Source of the DNA: Pseudomonadota bacterium
GTDB taxonomy: Bacteria > Pseudomonadota > Alphaproteobacteria > Acetobacterales > Acetobacteraceae
Reading direction: 5' to 3'
NCBI GenBank assembly: GCA_021808205.1
Contig: JAKBCD010000061.1
Span: 1 to 7,718, forward strand
DNA: 7,718 nucleotides
Positions 1 to 6,954 of this stretch are shown here, piece after piece. The first letter of the stretch is position 1, and the number at the start of each line of letters is the position of its first letter. The notes below the pieces were generated by a model that ran no database searches, was not told the origin of the DNA, and saw nothing but the letters and a program-made list of their open reading frames with translations. The translations under genes and the position numbers were made by a program.

Positions 1-1
1 T

Positions 2-832
2 TTCGCCAGACCAAGCCACGCTTATCTTGGCCTTTCCCCGGGGCTGGATTTCGAGACGAAGATCATATTCAAGCCGGAGGCCGCCAGCCTGCTGGAAAAA
101 GAGCTGTCACGCTCCGGTTATAGGCCTGGCATCATCGTGCTTGGCTCAAATACAGATCCATACCAGCCAGTGGAGCGCACGCTTGGCATTACCCGCTCGA
201 TTCTGCAGGTGCTGGAGCGCTTCAATCATCCTGTTGGCATCGTTACCAAATCCGCCGGCGTGGCACGGGATAAGGATATTCTCGTCCGTATGGCCACGAA
301 CAGGCTGGCGAAGGTACATGTGTCCATCACCACGCTAGACCCCGCCTTGGCCCGGGCCATGGAGCCGCGCGCCGCCTCCCCCGCCCGGCGCCTTGCCGCG
401 ATTTCAGAGCTTGCCGAAGCAGGCATTCCGGTGGGGGTAATGGTCTCACCAATGATCCCCGGCCTTAACGATGCCGAAATGGAGCGGATACTTGCGGAAG
501 CCACGAAAGCGGGCGCGACCAGCGCTTACACCACCATGCTGCGCCTGCCGCACGAGCTGAGTGCGCTGTTCACGGATTGGCTACAGAAATATCTACCAAA
601 TCGCGCCACGCATGTACTCAGCCTGATCCGGCAAAGCCGCGCGGGGCAGTTGAGTGATTCACAATTTCATACACGCTTCACCGGCACCGGCCCCTATGTC
701 GGGCTAATGGCACAGCGTTTCACCCGGGCCGTGCAGCGGCTGGGTCTCAATAAAGAACGCTACCGGCTGGATGTTTCGCAATTCCGTGTTCCTGGCCGCA
801 CTCCGGTTAGCCCGCAAATGAGCCTGTTTTAG
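2..832 (+). CDS. PA0069-family radical SAM protein, 5'-truncated by the window edge
   Basis: An open frame enters from the left edge with no start and ends at TAG, giving 276 visible residues. The first residues read FARPSHAYLGLSPGLDF. In this family that stretch directly follows the CxxxCxYC motif binding the radical SAM [4Fe-4S] cluster, so the cluster cysteines should lie a few codons left of base 1. Further family landmarks are GSNTDPYQPVE (about residues 44-54), which resembles the conserved substrate/SAM-side strand of these proteins, and a middle TKS...RD stretch typical of the radical SAM barrel. The C-terminal end (RFTGTGPYVGLMAQRF) is also characteristic. The family resembles spore photoproduct lyase and Elp3-type radical SAM enzymes, but its substrate is not established. 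The first internal ATG is at 137 and is not the real start, because homology continues upstream of it. Family assignment is strong; function is unknown. Confidence 0.93.
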   Translation, partial: FARPSHAYLGLSPGLDFETKIIFKPEAASLLEKELSRSGYRPGIIVLGSNTDPYQPVERTLGITRSILQVLERFNHPVGIVTKSAGVARDKDILVRMATNRLAKVHVSITTLDPALARAMEPRAASPARRLAAISELAEAGIPVGVMVSPMIPGLNDAEMERILAEATKAGATSAYTTMLRLPHELSALFTDWLQKYLPNRATHVLSLIRQSRAGQLSDSQFHTRFTGTGPYVGLMAQRFTRAVQRLGLNKERYRLDVSQFRVPGRTPVSPQMSLF

Positions 833-846
833 AAGGGAAATTCGTC

Positions 847-1053
847 ATGTCTTGGCTATTTTCTGTAGATCCCAGCGTCGTTATTGGCTTGGTCTCTGCC
901 TTGGGCTGTTTATATTTTCTGTGCATCTGCGCCGAGGAAACCAAGGCATTACTGGCTTACCGGCGGGCCGCGCGCTGCAAGGTCCCGCCCGTAGCCAGGC
1001 AGCGCACCCCGGACACAACGTTCGGGTGGCACACCCGGCAACCAGTATTTTAG
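847..1053 (+). CDS. possible small single-span membrane protein (hypothetical)
   Basis: This frame encodes 68 residues starting 14 nt after the radical SAM stop, with an AAGGGA ribosome-binding site at 833-838 and 8-nt spacing. Residues about 9-29 (PSVVIGLVSALGCLYFLCICA) are hydrophobic enough to span the membrane. A basic tail with several Arg and Lys follows, which would place the C terminus in the cytoplasm if the span is real. I recognise no family. Its stop (TAG, 1051-1053) interlocks with the opposite-strand arsC stop, so it uses all the space up to the neighbouring gene. Spacing and ribosome-binding site suggest co-transcription with the radical SAM gene. A second frame starting at 852 overlaps it but has no better start signal. 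It could also be spurious; only the start signal and the hydrophobic segment support it. Confidence 0.45.
   Translation: MSWLFSVDPSVVIGLVSALGCLYFLCICAEETKALLAYRRAARCKVPPVARQRTPDTTFGWHTRQPVF
1023..1037. terminator. hairpin at the convergent gene junction, weak terminator candidate
   Basis: CGGGTG, a GCA loop and CACCCG form a perfect 6-bp stem. It lies just beyond the arsC stop on the minus strand and inside the 3' end of the small plus-strand frame. On the plus strand a short TATTTT follows 8 nt after the stem; on the minus strand no T-run follows. It is therefore not a canonical intrinsic terminator in either direction. It may protect the 3' end of the argB-arsC transcript, or it may be chance in GC-rich DNA. 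Confidence 0.3.
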
Positions 1054-1388
1054 ATAAGTTCGCGCACCAACTCGGCTGGCCGACACATCTTCGCGCCCCT
1101 GTTCGTTATCACCAGGGGACGGTTGAGTAGAACCGGGTGCTTGGCGATGGCGGTTAGAATAACGTCGTCGTCCGCCTCCTCCAGTTCAAGCTCGGCAGCC
1201 AGCGGCTCCTTGGTGCGCAACAGCGCCGATGCGCTGCCAAGTTTCTTGGCAAGCTCCGCAAGTTCTTTGCCGGAGAGCGGGGTTTTCAGATATTCAACAA
1301 TCTCTGGCTCAATTCCGGCCTCGCGCAGAAGCTGTAGCGCGTTGCGCGAGGTGCCGCATTTCGGGTTATGGTAGATCGTTGCGTTCAT
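1050..1388 (-). CDS. arsC: ArsC-family arsenate reductase (glutaredoxin-type)
   Basis: The protein has 112 residues. The N terminus [12 protein letters not shown] carries the active-site Cys11 in the CGTSRN loop of the glutaredoxin-dependent ArsC family. The three arginines that bind arsenate in E. coli ArsC have counterparts here: Arg58 (ALLRTKEP), Arg90 (LLNRPLV) and Arg103 (MCRPAE). The known reaction is reduction of arsenate to arsenite with glutathione and glutaredoxin, in the cytoplasm. At 112 residues it lacks the C-terminal extension of the roughly 140-residue plasmid-type ArsC and is closer in length to chromosomal YfgD-like members, whose true substrate is often unproven. Its ATG overlaps the argB stop (ATGA, 1385-1388), so it is probably translationally coupled and is the last gene of the rpmH operon. 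There is no arsR, arsB or acr3 beside it, so a role in arsenic resistance is not supported by context. Confidence 0.9.
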   Translation of the reverse strand: MNATIYHNPKCGTSRNALQLLREAGIEPEIVEYLKTPLSGKELAELAKKLGSASALLRTKEPLAAELELEEADDDVILTAIAKHPVLLNRPLVITNRGAKMCRPAELVRELI

Positions 1389-2278
1389 TTGTGAATCATC
1401 GTGCCGATACCGTGCTCGGTAAACAGCTCCAGCAGCAGCGCATGTGGCACGGTGCCATCCAGAATGGTGGCACCTTTCACGCCCAGGGTGACTGCCTCCA
1501 TGCAGGTTTCCACTTTCGGAATCATGCCGCCGGAAATCGTGCCATCCGCGATCAAAGCGCGGATCTGCGTGAGCGACAAATCGCTAAGCAATTGCTTGGT
1601 CTTGTCCAAGACGCCCGGCACGTCTGTCAGCATCAGCAGGCGTTGCGCGTTCAACGCACCGGCGATGGCACCCGCCACCGTATCGGCATTGATGTTATAG
1701 GTCTGGCCATCCTCGCCCGCCCCCACCGGCGCGATAACGGGGATCAGCCCGGCACCGGTCAGCGCATGGATCACGCGTGTATCGATAAACGCCGGCTCGC
1801 CCACATAGCCAAGGTCCAGCACGCTCTCGATAGCAGAATCCGGGTCTTTATAAGTACGGCGCAGCTTGCGCGCGCGGATCAGCCCGCCATCCTTGCCAGA
1901 AATACCCACCGCCAGAGCGCCGGCGGCGTTGATCAGCCCGGCCACCTGCTTGTTCACCGTGCCGGCCAGCACCATTTCCACCACTTCTACCATGGCGGCA
2001 TCCGTTACCCGCAGCCCCTGCACAAAGCTGGACTGGATGTTAAGGCGCTGGAGCATCGCGTTGATCTGCGGCCCGCCGCCATGCACCACCACGGGGTTGA
2101 TACCCACCTGCTTCAGCAGCGCGATATCACGGCCGAACTCATTGGCCAGCGAACCATCCATGGCGTGGCCACCATATTTCACTACGATCGTGGCCCCGGC
2201 ATAGCGGCGTAGATAAGGCAGCACCTTGGTGACGATATGCGCTTCCCGGGCGGCGTCTGTGATATCTTCGCTGTTCAT
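1385..2278 (-). CDS. argB: acetylglutamate kinase
   Basis: ArgB phosphorylates N-acetyl-L-glutamate with ATP, the second step of arginine biosynthesis, in the cytoplasm. The start chosen is the ATG at 2278, giving 297 residues, the usual family length. A GAGGA ribosome-binding site lies just upstream, overlapping the engB stop region, and the gap to engB is 7 nt. A longer frame reaching to 2344 would add 22 residues inside engB and is not favoured. Visible motifs are VVKYGGHAM (Lys34), [10 protein letters not shown] (residues 64-73), the substrate-binding ESxxR-like loop region GLRVTDAAM (88-96), [12 protein letters not shown] (125-136), [10 protein letters not shown] (194-203) and GGMIPKVE (250-257, Lys255). 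Residues 1-26 form an extra N-terminal helix like that of arginine-sensitive acetylglutamate kinases such as the Pseudomonas enzyme, so feedback inhibition by arginine is likely; that is inference. It sits between engB and arsC. Confidence 0.97.
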   Translation of the reverse strand: MNSEDITDAAREAHIVTKVLPYLRRYAGATIVVKYGGHAMDGSLANEFGRDIALLKQVGINPVVVHGGGPQINAMLQRLNIQSSFVQGLRVTDAAMVEVVEMVLAGTVNKQVAGLINAAGALAVGISGKDGGLIRARKLRRTYKDPDSAIESVLDLGYVGEPAFIDTRVIHALTGAGLIPVIAPVGAGEDGQTYNINADTVAGAIAGALNAQRLLMLTDVPGVLDKTKQLLSDLSLTQIRALIADGTISGGMIPKVETCMEAVTLGVKGATILDGTVPHALLLELFTEHGIGTMIHK

Positions 2279-2285
2279 CTCGTCC

Positions 2286-2990
<705 letters not shown>

Positions 2991-4656
2991 TGTTGCCCCA
3001 CCGAAAGAATGTTGTTCCACGCCCAGTATAGCACCAGCCCCGCGGGCGAGCGCGCCAGCATGAAGGTAAAGATGATCGGCATAAACTGGAACATGCGTTG
3101 CTGTGCCGGGTCAGCCGGAGCCGGATTCAGCTTCTGCTGCAGATACATGGTGAAGCCCATGATGATCGGCAGCAGACCGACATGCAGGATCGGGTTGATC
3201 ATGGTCGGATCGAACGGAAGCAGGCCGAACAGGTTGAAAATGTTCGTCGGGTCCGGTGCGGAAAGATCGTGAATCCAGCCGTAGAACGGCGCGTGCCGCA
3301 TCTCAATGGTGATGAAGATCACTTTATAGAGCGAAAAGAAAACCGGAATTTGCACCAGCATAGGCAAGCAGCCAGAAGCCGGGTTGATCTTCTCGGTCTT
3401 GTACAACTCCATCGTGGCCTGCTGGAGCTTGGTCTGGTCGTCCTTGTATTGCTCCTTCAACGCCGCGATTTTCGGTTGCAGCGCCTTCATCCGGCCCATC
3501 GAGCGGTAGGAGTAGCTGGCCAGCGGGAAGAACAGCAGCTTCACCCCAATTGTGAAGATGATAATCGCCAGGCCGAAATTGCCGGTGAGCGTATTCAGCC
3601 AGTCCAGGCAGAAGAAAATCGGCTTGGTGATGATATAAAGCGCGCCGAAATCCACCGCCTTGTAGAAATTCGGGATATGGTAGGTATTCTGGTAATAATC
3701 CAGAATTTTCACCACCTTGGCGCCGGCGAACAGGTGGCTGGTAAAGCCCGCCTGCCCGCCCGCGGGCACGCTCAGCGGGCTTTGGGTGATGAAGCTGGTC
3801 TGGTAGGCCCCGCCGTCACCGTCGCTCACGGTGTTGTAGCTCATACTGGCGTTCATCTGCGCTGATTGCGCCGGGGCAATGGCCGTCAGCCAGTATTTGT
3901 CGGTAATGCCGCTCCAGCCACCTGGCGTGGAGGTGGAATAAGCCACTCCACCAGGCGCTTTTTCACCAGCGTTCTTCAGCGCCACATAGCCTTCCTGTTT
4001 CAGCGTGCCATTGAATACGCCGAGTGGGCCGTTGAACAGCACCCAGTTGGACTGCTCTTTCGGCTTGTAGTCCCGCACCACGCGCGACCAGGGAAAAACG
4101 GTAACAGCGGCGGCACCATGGTTCACCACATTCTGCGTGACGGTGAACATGAATTTATCGTCAATGCTCAATAAGAGCTGGAAAATCTGCCCCTGGCCGT
4201 TATTCCAGGAAAGGGTCACGGGGCTGTCCGGCGTCAGTTCCGGGGCGCTGGGCGTCCACACGGTATTGTCGTCCGGCACCTTTATGCCGGAAGCCGCGGT
4301 CCAGCCAAACTGGGCGTAGGACGGGGTGGCACTGCCGCGCCGGCCTTCAATCTGCACCAGCGGTGAATTTTTGGCGATGGTCTCGTGGTACTGCTTCAGC
4401 ACCACATCGTCGAACATGGCGCCGGTCAGGCCGATGCTGCCTTTCAGCATCGGCGCATCCACGGTCAGGCGCGGGCCATTGGCTGGCGCGCCAAGCGCCG
4501 CGCCAGGGCCGGCCTCCACCGCCGCCTGGCTGGCCTGCTGTTCGGTCTGCACCGGGTGCGGGGCAGGGAAAAACCTCTCCTGCACGACAGTGAAAATGGC
4601 CAGGATGCCGAAGGATATGGCAAGGGCGAGGATGAGGCGCTTCGAATCCATCAGGT

Positions 4657-4890
4657 TCAGCTATCCTTGGGAGTGGGGACCGGGTCGTATCCGCCGGGGT
4701 GGAAGGGATGACAGCGCAGAATGCGCCGTGCCGCGAGCAGGCTGCCCTTCGCGGCGCCATGGCAAGCCAGGGCCTCGCGCGCATAGGCGCTGCAGGAAGG
4801 GTAGTAACGGCAATTCGCGCCTATAACGGGGCGCAGCGTGAGTTCATAGGCTCGCACAGCGCCGGAAAGCATCAGAGCTGCGGGGCTCAT
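4657..4890 (-). CDS. yidD: membrane protein insertion efficiency factor YidD
   Basis: This 77-residue protein belongs to the YidD family, peripheral inner-membrane proteins that assist YidC-dependent insertion. The family signature is intact: an N-terminal amphipathic hydrophobic stretch, then CRYYPSCSAYAREAL (27-41), HGAAKGSLLAARRILRC (44-60) and HPFHPGGYDPVP (61-72), with conserved Cys27, Cys33 and Cys60. The ATG overlaps the rnpA stop by four bases (ATGA, 4887-4890), so translation is probably coupled to rnpA. The neighbouring yidC starts 5 nt downstream, matching the functional link. Confidence 0.97.
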   Translation of the reverse strand: MSPAALMLSGAVRAYELTLRPVIGANCRYYPSCSAYAREALACHGAAKGSLLAARRILRCHPFHPGGYDPVPTPKDS

Positions 4891-5234
4891 GCCAATGCCT
4901 CGTCCAGCGCTTTGGCGAAATTCTGTTTAAGCCGGGAGAATTCGATGTCTCCGGTCTCGCGCCGCGCGATCAGCACCAGTTCAACGCCCGGCATGGCCTG
5001 CCCGGCCAGAACCAGCCGCGCTGCCTCCCGCAGCCGGCGCTTGGCGCGGTTGCGGGTAACGGCGTTGCCGATTTTTTTGGTAGCCGTATAGCCCACGCGC
5101 AGCACGTCCGCCACGCCACCCTTAGCGGCCTGGAGCACGAAACCATGCTTAGCTATTTTTTGTCCCCGCGCGGCCAAGCGCAAAAACTCTGCGCGCCGGG
5201 TTAGCCTGGCGGGCGGGGTTTGGGCCTTGGCCAT
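4887..5234 (-). CDS. rnpA: ribonuclease P protein component
   Basis: RnpA is the protein subunit of RNase P and helps the catalytic RNA remove 5' leaders from precursor tRNAs. The protein has 115 residues, normal for the family. The signature is RVGYTATKKIGNAVTRNRAKR (46-66), which contains the RNR motif followed by RRLREAAR. The N terminus (LTRRAEFLRLAARGQK, 11-26) is the usual basic, aromatic helix region. Its ATG lies 28 nt after the rpmH stop and has no strong ribosome-binding site, which fits low expression relative to L34. A strong inverted repeat sits in that gap. The stop overlaps the yidD start. Confidence 0.97.
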   Translation of the reverse strand: MAKAQTPPARLTRRAEFLRLAARGQKIAKHGFVLQAAKGGVADVLRVGYTATKKIGNAVTRNRAKRRLREAARLVLAGQAMPGVELVLIARRETGDIEFSRLKQNFAKALDEALA

Positions 5235-5245
5235 CAGCGTGGGCA

Positions 5246-5260
5246 GCGCGCCTGGCGCGC
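5246..5260 (-). repeat. perfect inverted repeat between rpmH and rnpA
   Basis: GCGCGCC and GGCGCGC flank a single central base within the 28-nt gap between rpmH and rnpA. In RNA this can fold as a GC-only stem of five or six pairs with a short loop. No T-run follows, so it is not an intrinsic terminator. A plausible role, by inference, is a 3' stabiliser of an rpmH-only message or a block that lowers rnpA translation, since L34 is needed in far larger amounts than RnpA. Confidence 0.5.
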
Positions 5261-5262
5261 GA

Positions 5263-5397
5263 TCAGGCGGAAAGCTTGGCGCGGCCCTTGGCGCGGCGGC
5301 TGGCGATCACCTTGCGGCCACCGACCGTCGCCATGCGGGCGCGGAAACCGTGCCGGCGCTTGCGCACGAGCTTGGAAGGTTGATAGGTCCGTTTCAC
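5263..5397 (-). CDS. rpmH: 50S ribosomal protein L34
   Basis: This short gene encodes 44 residues beginning [18 protein letters not shown] and continuing with the L34 hallmarks [13 protein letters not shown] and [12 protein letters not shown]34 is a small, very basic component of the large ribosomal subunit. The start is GTG at 5397. An in-frame TAG lies only two codons upstream (AAC GCC between), so GTG is the only possible start that retains the invariant KRTYQPS end. A GGAG ribosome-binding site lies at 5407-5410 with 9-nt spacing. It is the first gene of the minus-strand operon, followed by rnpA as in most bacteria. Confidence 0.98.
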   Translation of the reverse strand: MKRTYQPSKLVRKRRHGFRARMATVGGRKVIASRRAKGRAKLSA

Positions 5398-5406
5398 GGC
5401 GTTCTA

Positions 5407-5410
5407 CTCC
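5407..5410 (-). promoter_or_regulatory. ribosome-binding site of rpmH
   Basis: GGAG on the minus strand lies 9 nt before the GTG start of rpmH. It supports initiation at GTG in the absence of any in-frame ATG. A U-rich leader segment lies immediately upstream. Confidence 0.75.
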
Positions 5411-5412
5411 AG

Positions 5413-5452
5413 CAAAAAACAAACAAAAACAGTCGCCGAACCGTCCCCGGCG
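5413..5452 (-). promoter_or_regulatory. structured, U-rich leader of rpmH
   Basis: Read on the minus strand, CGCCG and CGGCG (5452-5448 and 5438-5434) can form a 5-bp stem with a 9-nt loop. Four to five bases later comes a U-rich run of five T, then three T, then six T, each separated by G (5430-5413). The layout resembles a weak intrinsic terminator inside the 5' leader, or a 5' protective hairpin plus a U-rich S1-binding translation enhancer. The sequence alone does not decide between these. Confidence 0.4.
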
Positions 5453-5466
5453 CGGCGCGTTGGCGG

Positions 5467-5495
5467 GGTATAGTCATGCCCCCCTTGCCCGTCAA
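5467..5495 (-). promoter_or_regulatory. sigma70-type promoter of the rpmH operon
   Basis: On the minus strand TTGACG (5495-5490) and TATACC (5472-5467) are separated by exactly 17 nt. The matches to TTGACA and TATAAT are 5/6 and 4/6. Transcription should begin near 5460, giving a leader of about 63 nt before the rpmH GTG. No other convincing promoter is visible ahead of the downstream genes, so this one probably drives all seven. Confidence 0.75.
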
Positions 5496-5514
5496 TCGCG
5501 ACAGAGGCTCTAAT
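5485..5514 (+). promoter_or_regulatory. predicted divergent promoter of the AhpD-like gene
   Basis: TTGCCC (5485-5490) and TCTAAT (5509-5514) are separated by 18 nt; the matches to consensus are 4/6 and 5/6. Transcription would start near 5521, about 16 nt before the ATG at 5537. Its -35 shares one base pair with the -35 of the rpmH promoter on the other strand. Confidence 0.5.
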
Positions 5515-5525
5515 GCCAGGCAATC

Positions 5526-5530
5526 AGGAG
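5526..5530 (+). promoter_or_regulatory. ribosome-binding site that fixes the start of the AhpD-like gene
   Basis: AGGAG lies 6 nt before the ATG at 5537. The competing upstream ATG at 5513 has only a weaker AGAGG and lies within the predicted -10 element, so it would not be transcribed from that promoter. Confidence 0.7.
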
Positions 5531-5536
5531 CCACAC

Positions 5537-5974
5537 ATGGATTTTCTAGAATTTTCAAAGCATTATCCAAACGTGACAGCAGGACTTCGCAGCCTTAGCG
5601 CCGCGATGAAAGAGGCGGGGCTGGACCCAGCGCTGACGGAGATCGTCAAAATCCGTGCATCGCAGCTGAATGGCTGCGCCTTTTGCACCTCATTTCACCT
5701 CAGCGCCGCACGCAAACTGGGGGTTGAACAGACAAAGCTGGACCTGCTGGCGGCATGGCGCGATTCGCATGTTTTCTCAGCCCGCGAACAGGCCGCCCTG
5801 GCCTGGACGGAACGGCTGACCATCCTGTCCCATGCGCATCTGACCGAGACAGAGCGTGCAGAAGCCGAGCACGCCTTCCCTGGCGAGGAATTTGCCCAGC
5901 TTTGCACCGCCATCGCCACAATTAATGCCTGGAACCGAATCGCCGCCGGGCTCGGCTTTCCGCCGCCGGGCTGA
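5537..5974 (+). CDS. AhpD/carboxymuconolactone decarboxylase-family protein
   Basis: This 145-residue protein has the AhpD-like core: EIVKIRASQLNGCAFCTSFH (35-54) with the CxxCxxxH active site Cys47, Cys50 and His54, followed by the helix containing REQAALAWTERLT (83-95) and the end motif ATINAWNRIAAGLGF (127-141). Family members act as peroxidatic or disulfide-exchange proteins (alkylhydroperoxidase AhpD type) or as decarboxylases. The CxxC pair favours the redox type over true carboxymuconolactone decarboxylase, which lacks it. The start at 5537 is chosen for its AGGAG; the ATG at 5513 would add eight residues. It is transcribed away from rpmH. The next gene starts 53 nt downstream. There is no ahpC or oxyR in view, so its redox partner is unknown. 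Confidence 0.92.
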   Translation: MDFLEFSKHYPNVTAGLRSLSAAMKEAGLDPALTEIVKIRASQLNGCAFCTSFHLSAARKLGVEQTKLDLLAAWRDSHVFSAREQAALAWTERLTILSHAHLTETERAEAEHAFPGEEFAQLCTAIATINAWNRIAAGLGFPPPG

Positions 5975-5977
5975 GCA

Positions 5978-5990
5978 CGCAACAGTTGCG
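5978..5990 (+). repeat. short inverted repeat between the AhpD-like and patatin genes
   Basis: CGCAAC and GTTGCG flank one central A, four bases after the AhpD-like stop. It could be a small operator or a short hairpin of five pairs with a three-base loop. No T-run follows. It lies 37 nt before the chosen patatin start. Confidence 0.3.
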
Positions 5991-6027
5991 CGGACTCGGA
6001 AATTACGCGCACAAAACAGTCGGTCCC

Positions 6028-6954
6028 ATGCAAATAGTTCCTCTCTCCAGCGCCGGAACAGTTCTCGCCTTGCAGGGCGGCGGGGCCCATGGTGCCTTCA
6101 CCTGGGGCGCGCTGGATTTCCTGTTTGAAGCCGGCATGACCTTTGGCGCCATCACCGGCGTTTCCTCCGGCGCCATGATCGCCGCCATGGCGGTTCAGGG
6201 CATGGTGAATGGCGGCCCAGAGGGTGCGCGCAAGGCGGTTTCCCAGCTCTGGACAAAGATAATGGAGGGCAATCTGCTCGGCAGCATCCCGGCCACACCG
6301 CTGGATTGGATGTGGGATACAACCAAGGCGCTGAGCCAGGATTTCGCCTGGACGGGTTTGACCCAGGCGCTGCGGCTGTTCGACCCCGGGCAACTGAACC
6401 CCCTGGGGCAGAACCCGTTGGAGCCGCTGCTGCGTGAACTGCTGGATGCAGGGGCGCTGCGAACGCCCGGCGCGGCGCGGCTTTATGTGGGCGCCACGGA
6501 TGTTGAGAGCGGTGAGAGCGTTGTGTTCTCGAATGAACAGGTCGGCGTTTCCGAACTGCTTGCCTCCGCCTGCATCCCCATGATGTTTCCCACCGTGCGG
6601 ATCAGAGGCCGGCATTACTGGGATGGCGGATATAGCTGCAACCCGCCGCTCGCCCCCTTGCTTACCCCCCGGCCGGAGCGGCTGATCCTTATCCGCGCCC
6701 AGCCCCGGCACCGCCACGGCGTGCCAAGCTCAACGGCGGATATCGTGCACCGCCTGCACGAAATCGCTTTTCAGGCGCCGCTGGCGGCTGAGCTTTCCAT
6801 GCTGCCCCGCCAGGTGAAGCTGCTGGATATTTCCGCCGATGAAGCCCTCTCCCGGCATCCGCTATCTTCTAAATTGAATACCGACCGGGCTTTCCTTGAG
6901 CAGCTTTTCACCGCCGGGCGGAAGGCGGCCGCAGCCGCACTGCAAGCCGCATGA
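6028..6954 (+). CDS. patatin-like phospholipase (RssA/NTE-type)
   Basis: The 308-residue protein has the complete patatin catalytic apparatus: oxyanion-hole loop LALQGGGAHGAF (13-24), nucleophile elbow GVSSGA with Ser46, and the catalytic aspartate Asp199 in YWDGGYSCNPPLAPL (197-211). The Ser-Asp dyad hydrolyses acyl esters of phospholipids or related lipids. No signal peptide or membrane span is evident, so it is probably cytoplasmic or membrane-associated. WDGGYSCNPP plus SACIPMMFP (180-188) matches single-domain bacterial RssA-like members. The ATG at 6028 lacks a clear ribosome-binding site; an upstream TTG at 5986 would add 14 residues without homology value and is less likely. The last bases overlap the start of the following kinase gene (ATGA, 6951-6954). 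The physiological substrate cannot be read from the sequence. Confidence 0.93.
   Translation: MQIVPLSSAGTVLALQGGGAHGAFTWGALDFLFEAGMTFGAITGVSSGAMIAAMAVQGMVNGGPEGARKAVSQLWTKIMEGNLLGSIPATPLDWMWDTTKALSQDFAWTGLTQALRLFDPGQLNPLGQNPLEPLLRELLDAGALRTPGAARLYVGATDVESGESVVFSNEQVGVSELLASACIPMMFPTVRIRGRHYWDGGYSCNPPLAPLLTPRPERLILIRAQPRHRHGVPSSTADIVHRLHEIAFQAPLAAELSMLPRQVKLLDISADEALSRHPLSSKLNTDRAFLEQLFTAGRKAAAAALQAA

Noticed and set aside
1229..2212. Plus-strand open frame of 327 residues opposite arsC and argB
   Set aside because: It lies wholly antisense to two recognisable genes. The His/Arg/Gln-rich translation shows no domain and there is no ribosome-binding site.
3540..3543. Lysine instead of the groove arginine in YidC (Lys371) as a possible defect
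   Set aside because: It keeps the positive charge and is a common conservative change in this family; the rest of the insertase core is intact.
3098..3865. Plus-strand open frame of 255 residues opposite yidC
   Set aside because: It is a shadow of the yidC frame with a repetitive Arg/Gln/His/Leu composition and no family resemblance.
5413..5430. A-rich plus-strand run (CAAAAAACAAACAAAAAC) as a promoter UP-element or phase-variable tract
   Set aside because: It is downstream of both predicted transcription starts on the minus strand and behind the plus-strand promoter. The runs are interrupted by C, making slippage unlikely, so it is better explained as leader sequence.
5235..5540. Possible replication origin next to rpmH
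   Set aside because: In many bacteria rpmH neighbours dnaA and oriC. Here I find no TTATCCACA-type DnaA boxes, no dnaA, and the intergenic space is fully used by promoters and leader.
5695..6717. Long minus-strand open frame (340 residues) opposite the AhpD-like and patatin genes
   Set aside because: It is antisense to two genes with intact catalytic motifs. Its composition (rich in Gly, Arg, Gln, His) is typical of a shadow frame in GC-rich coding DNA, and it resembles no protein family.
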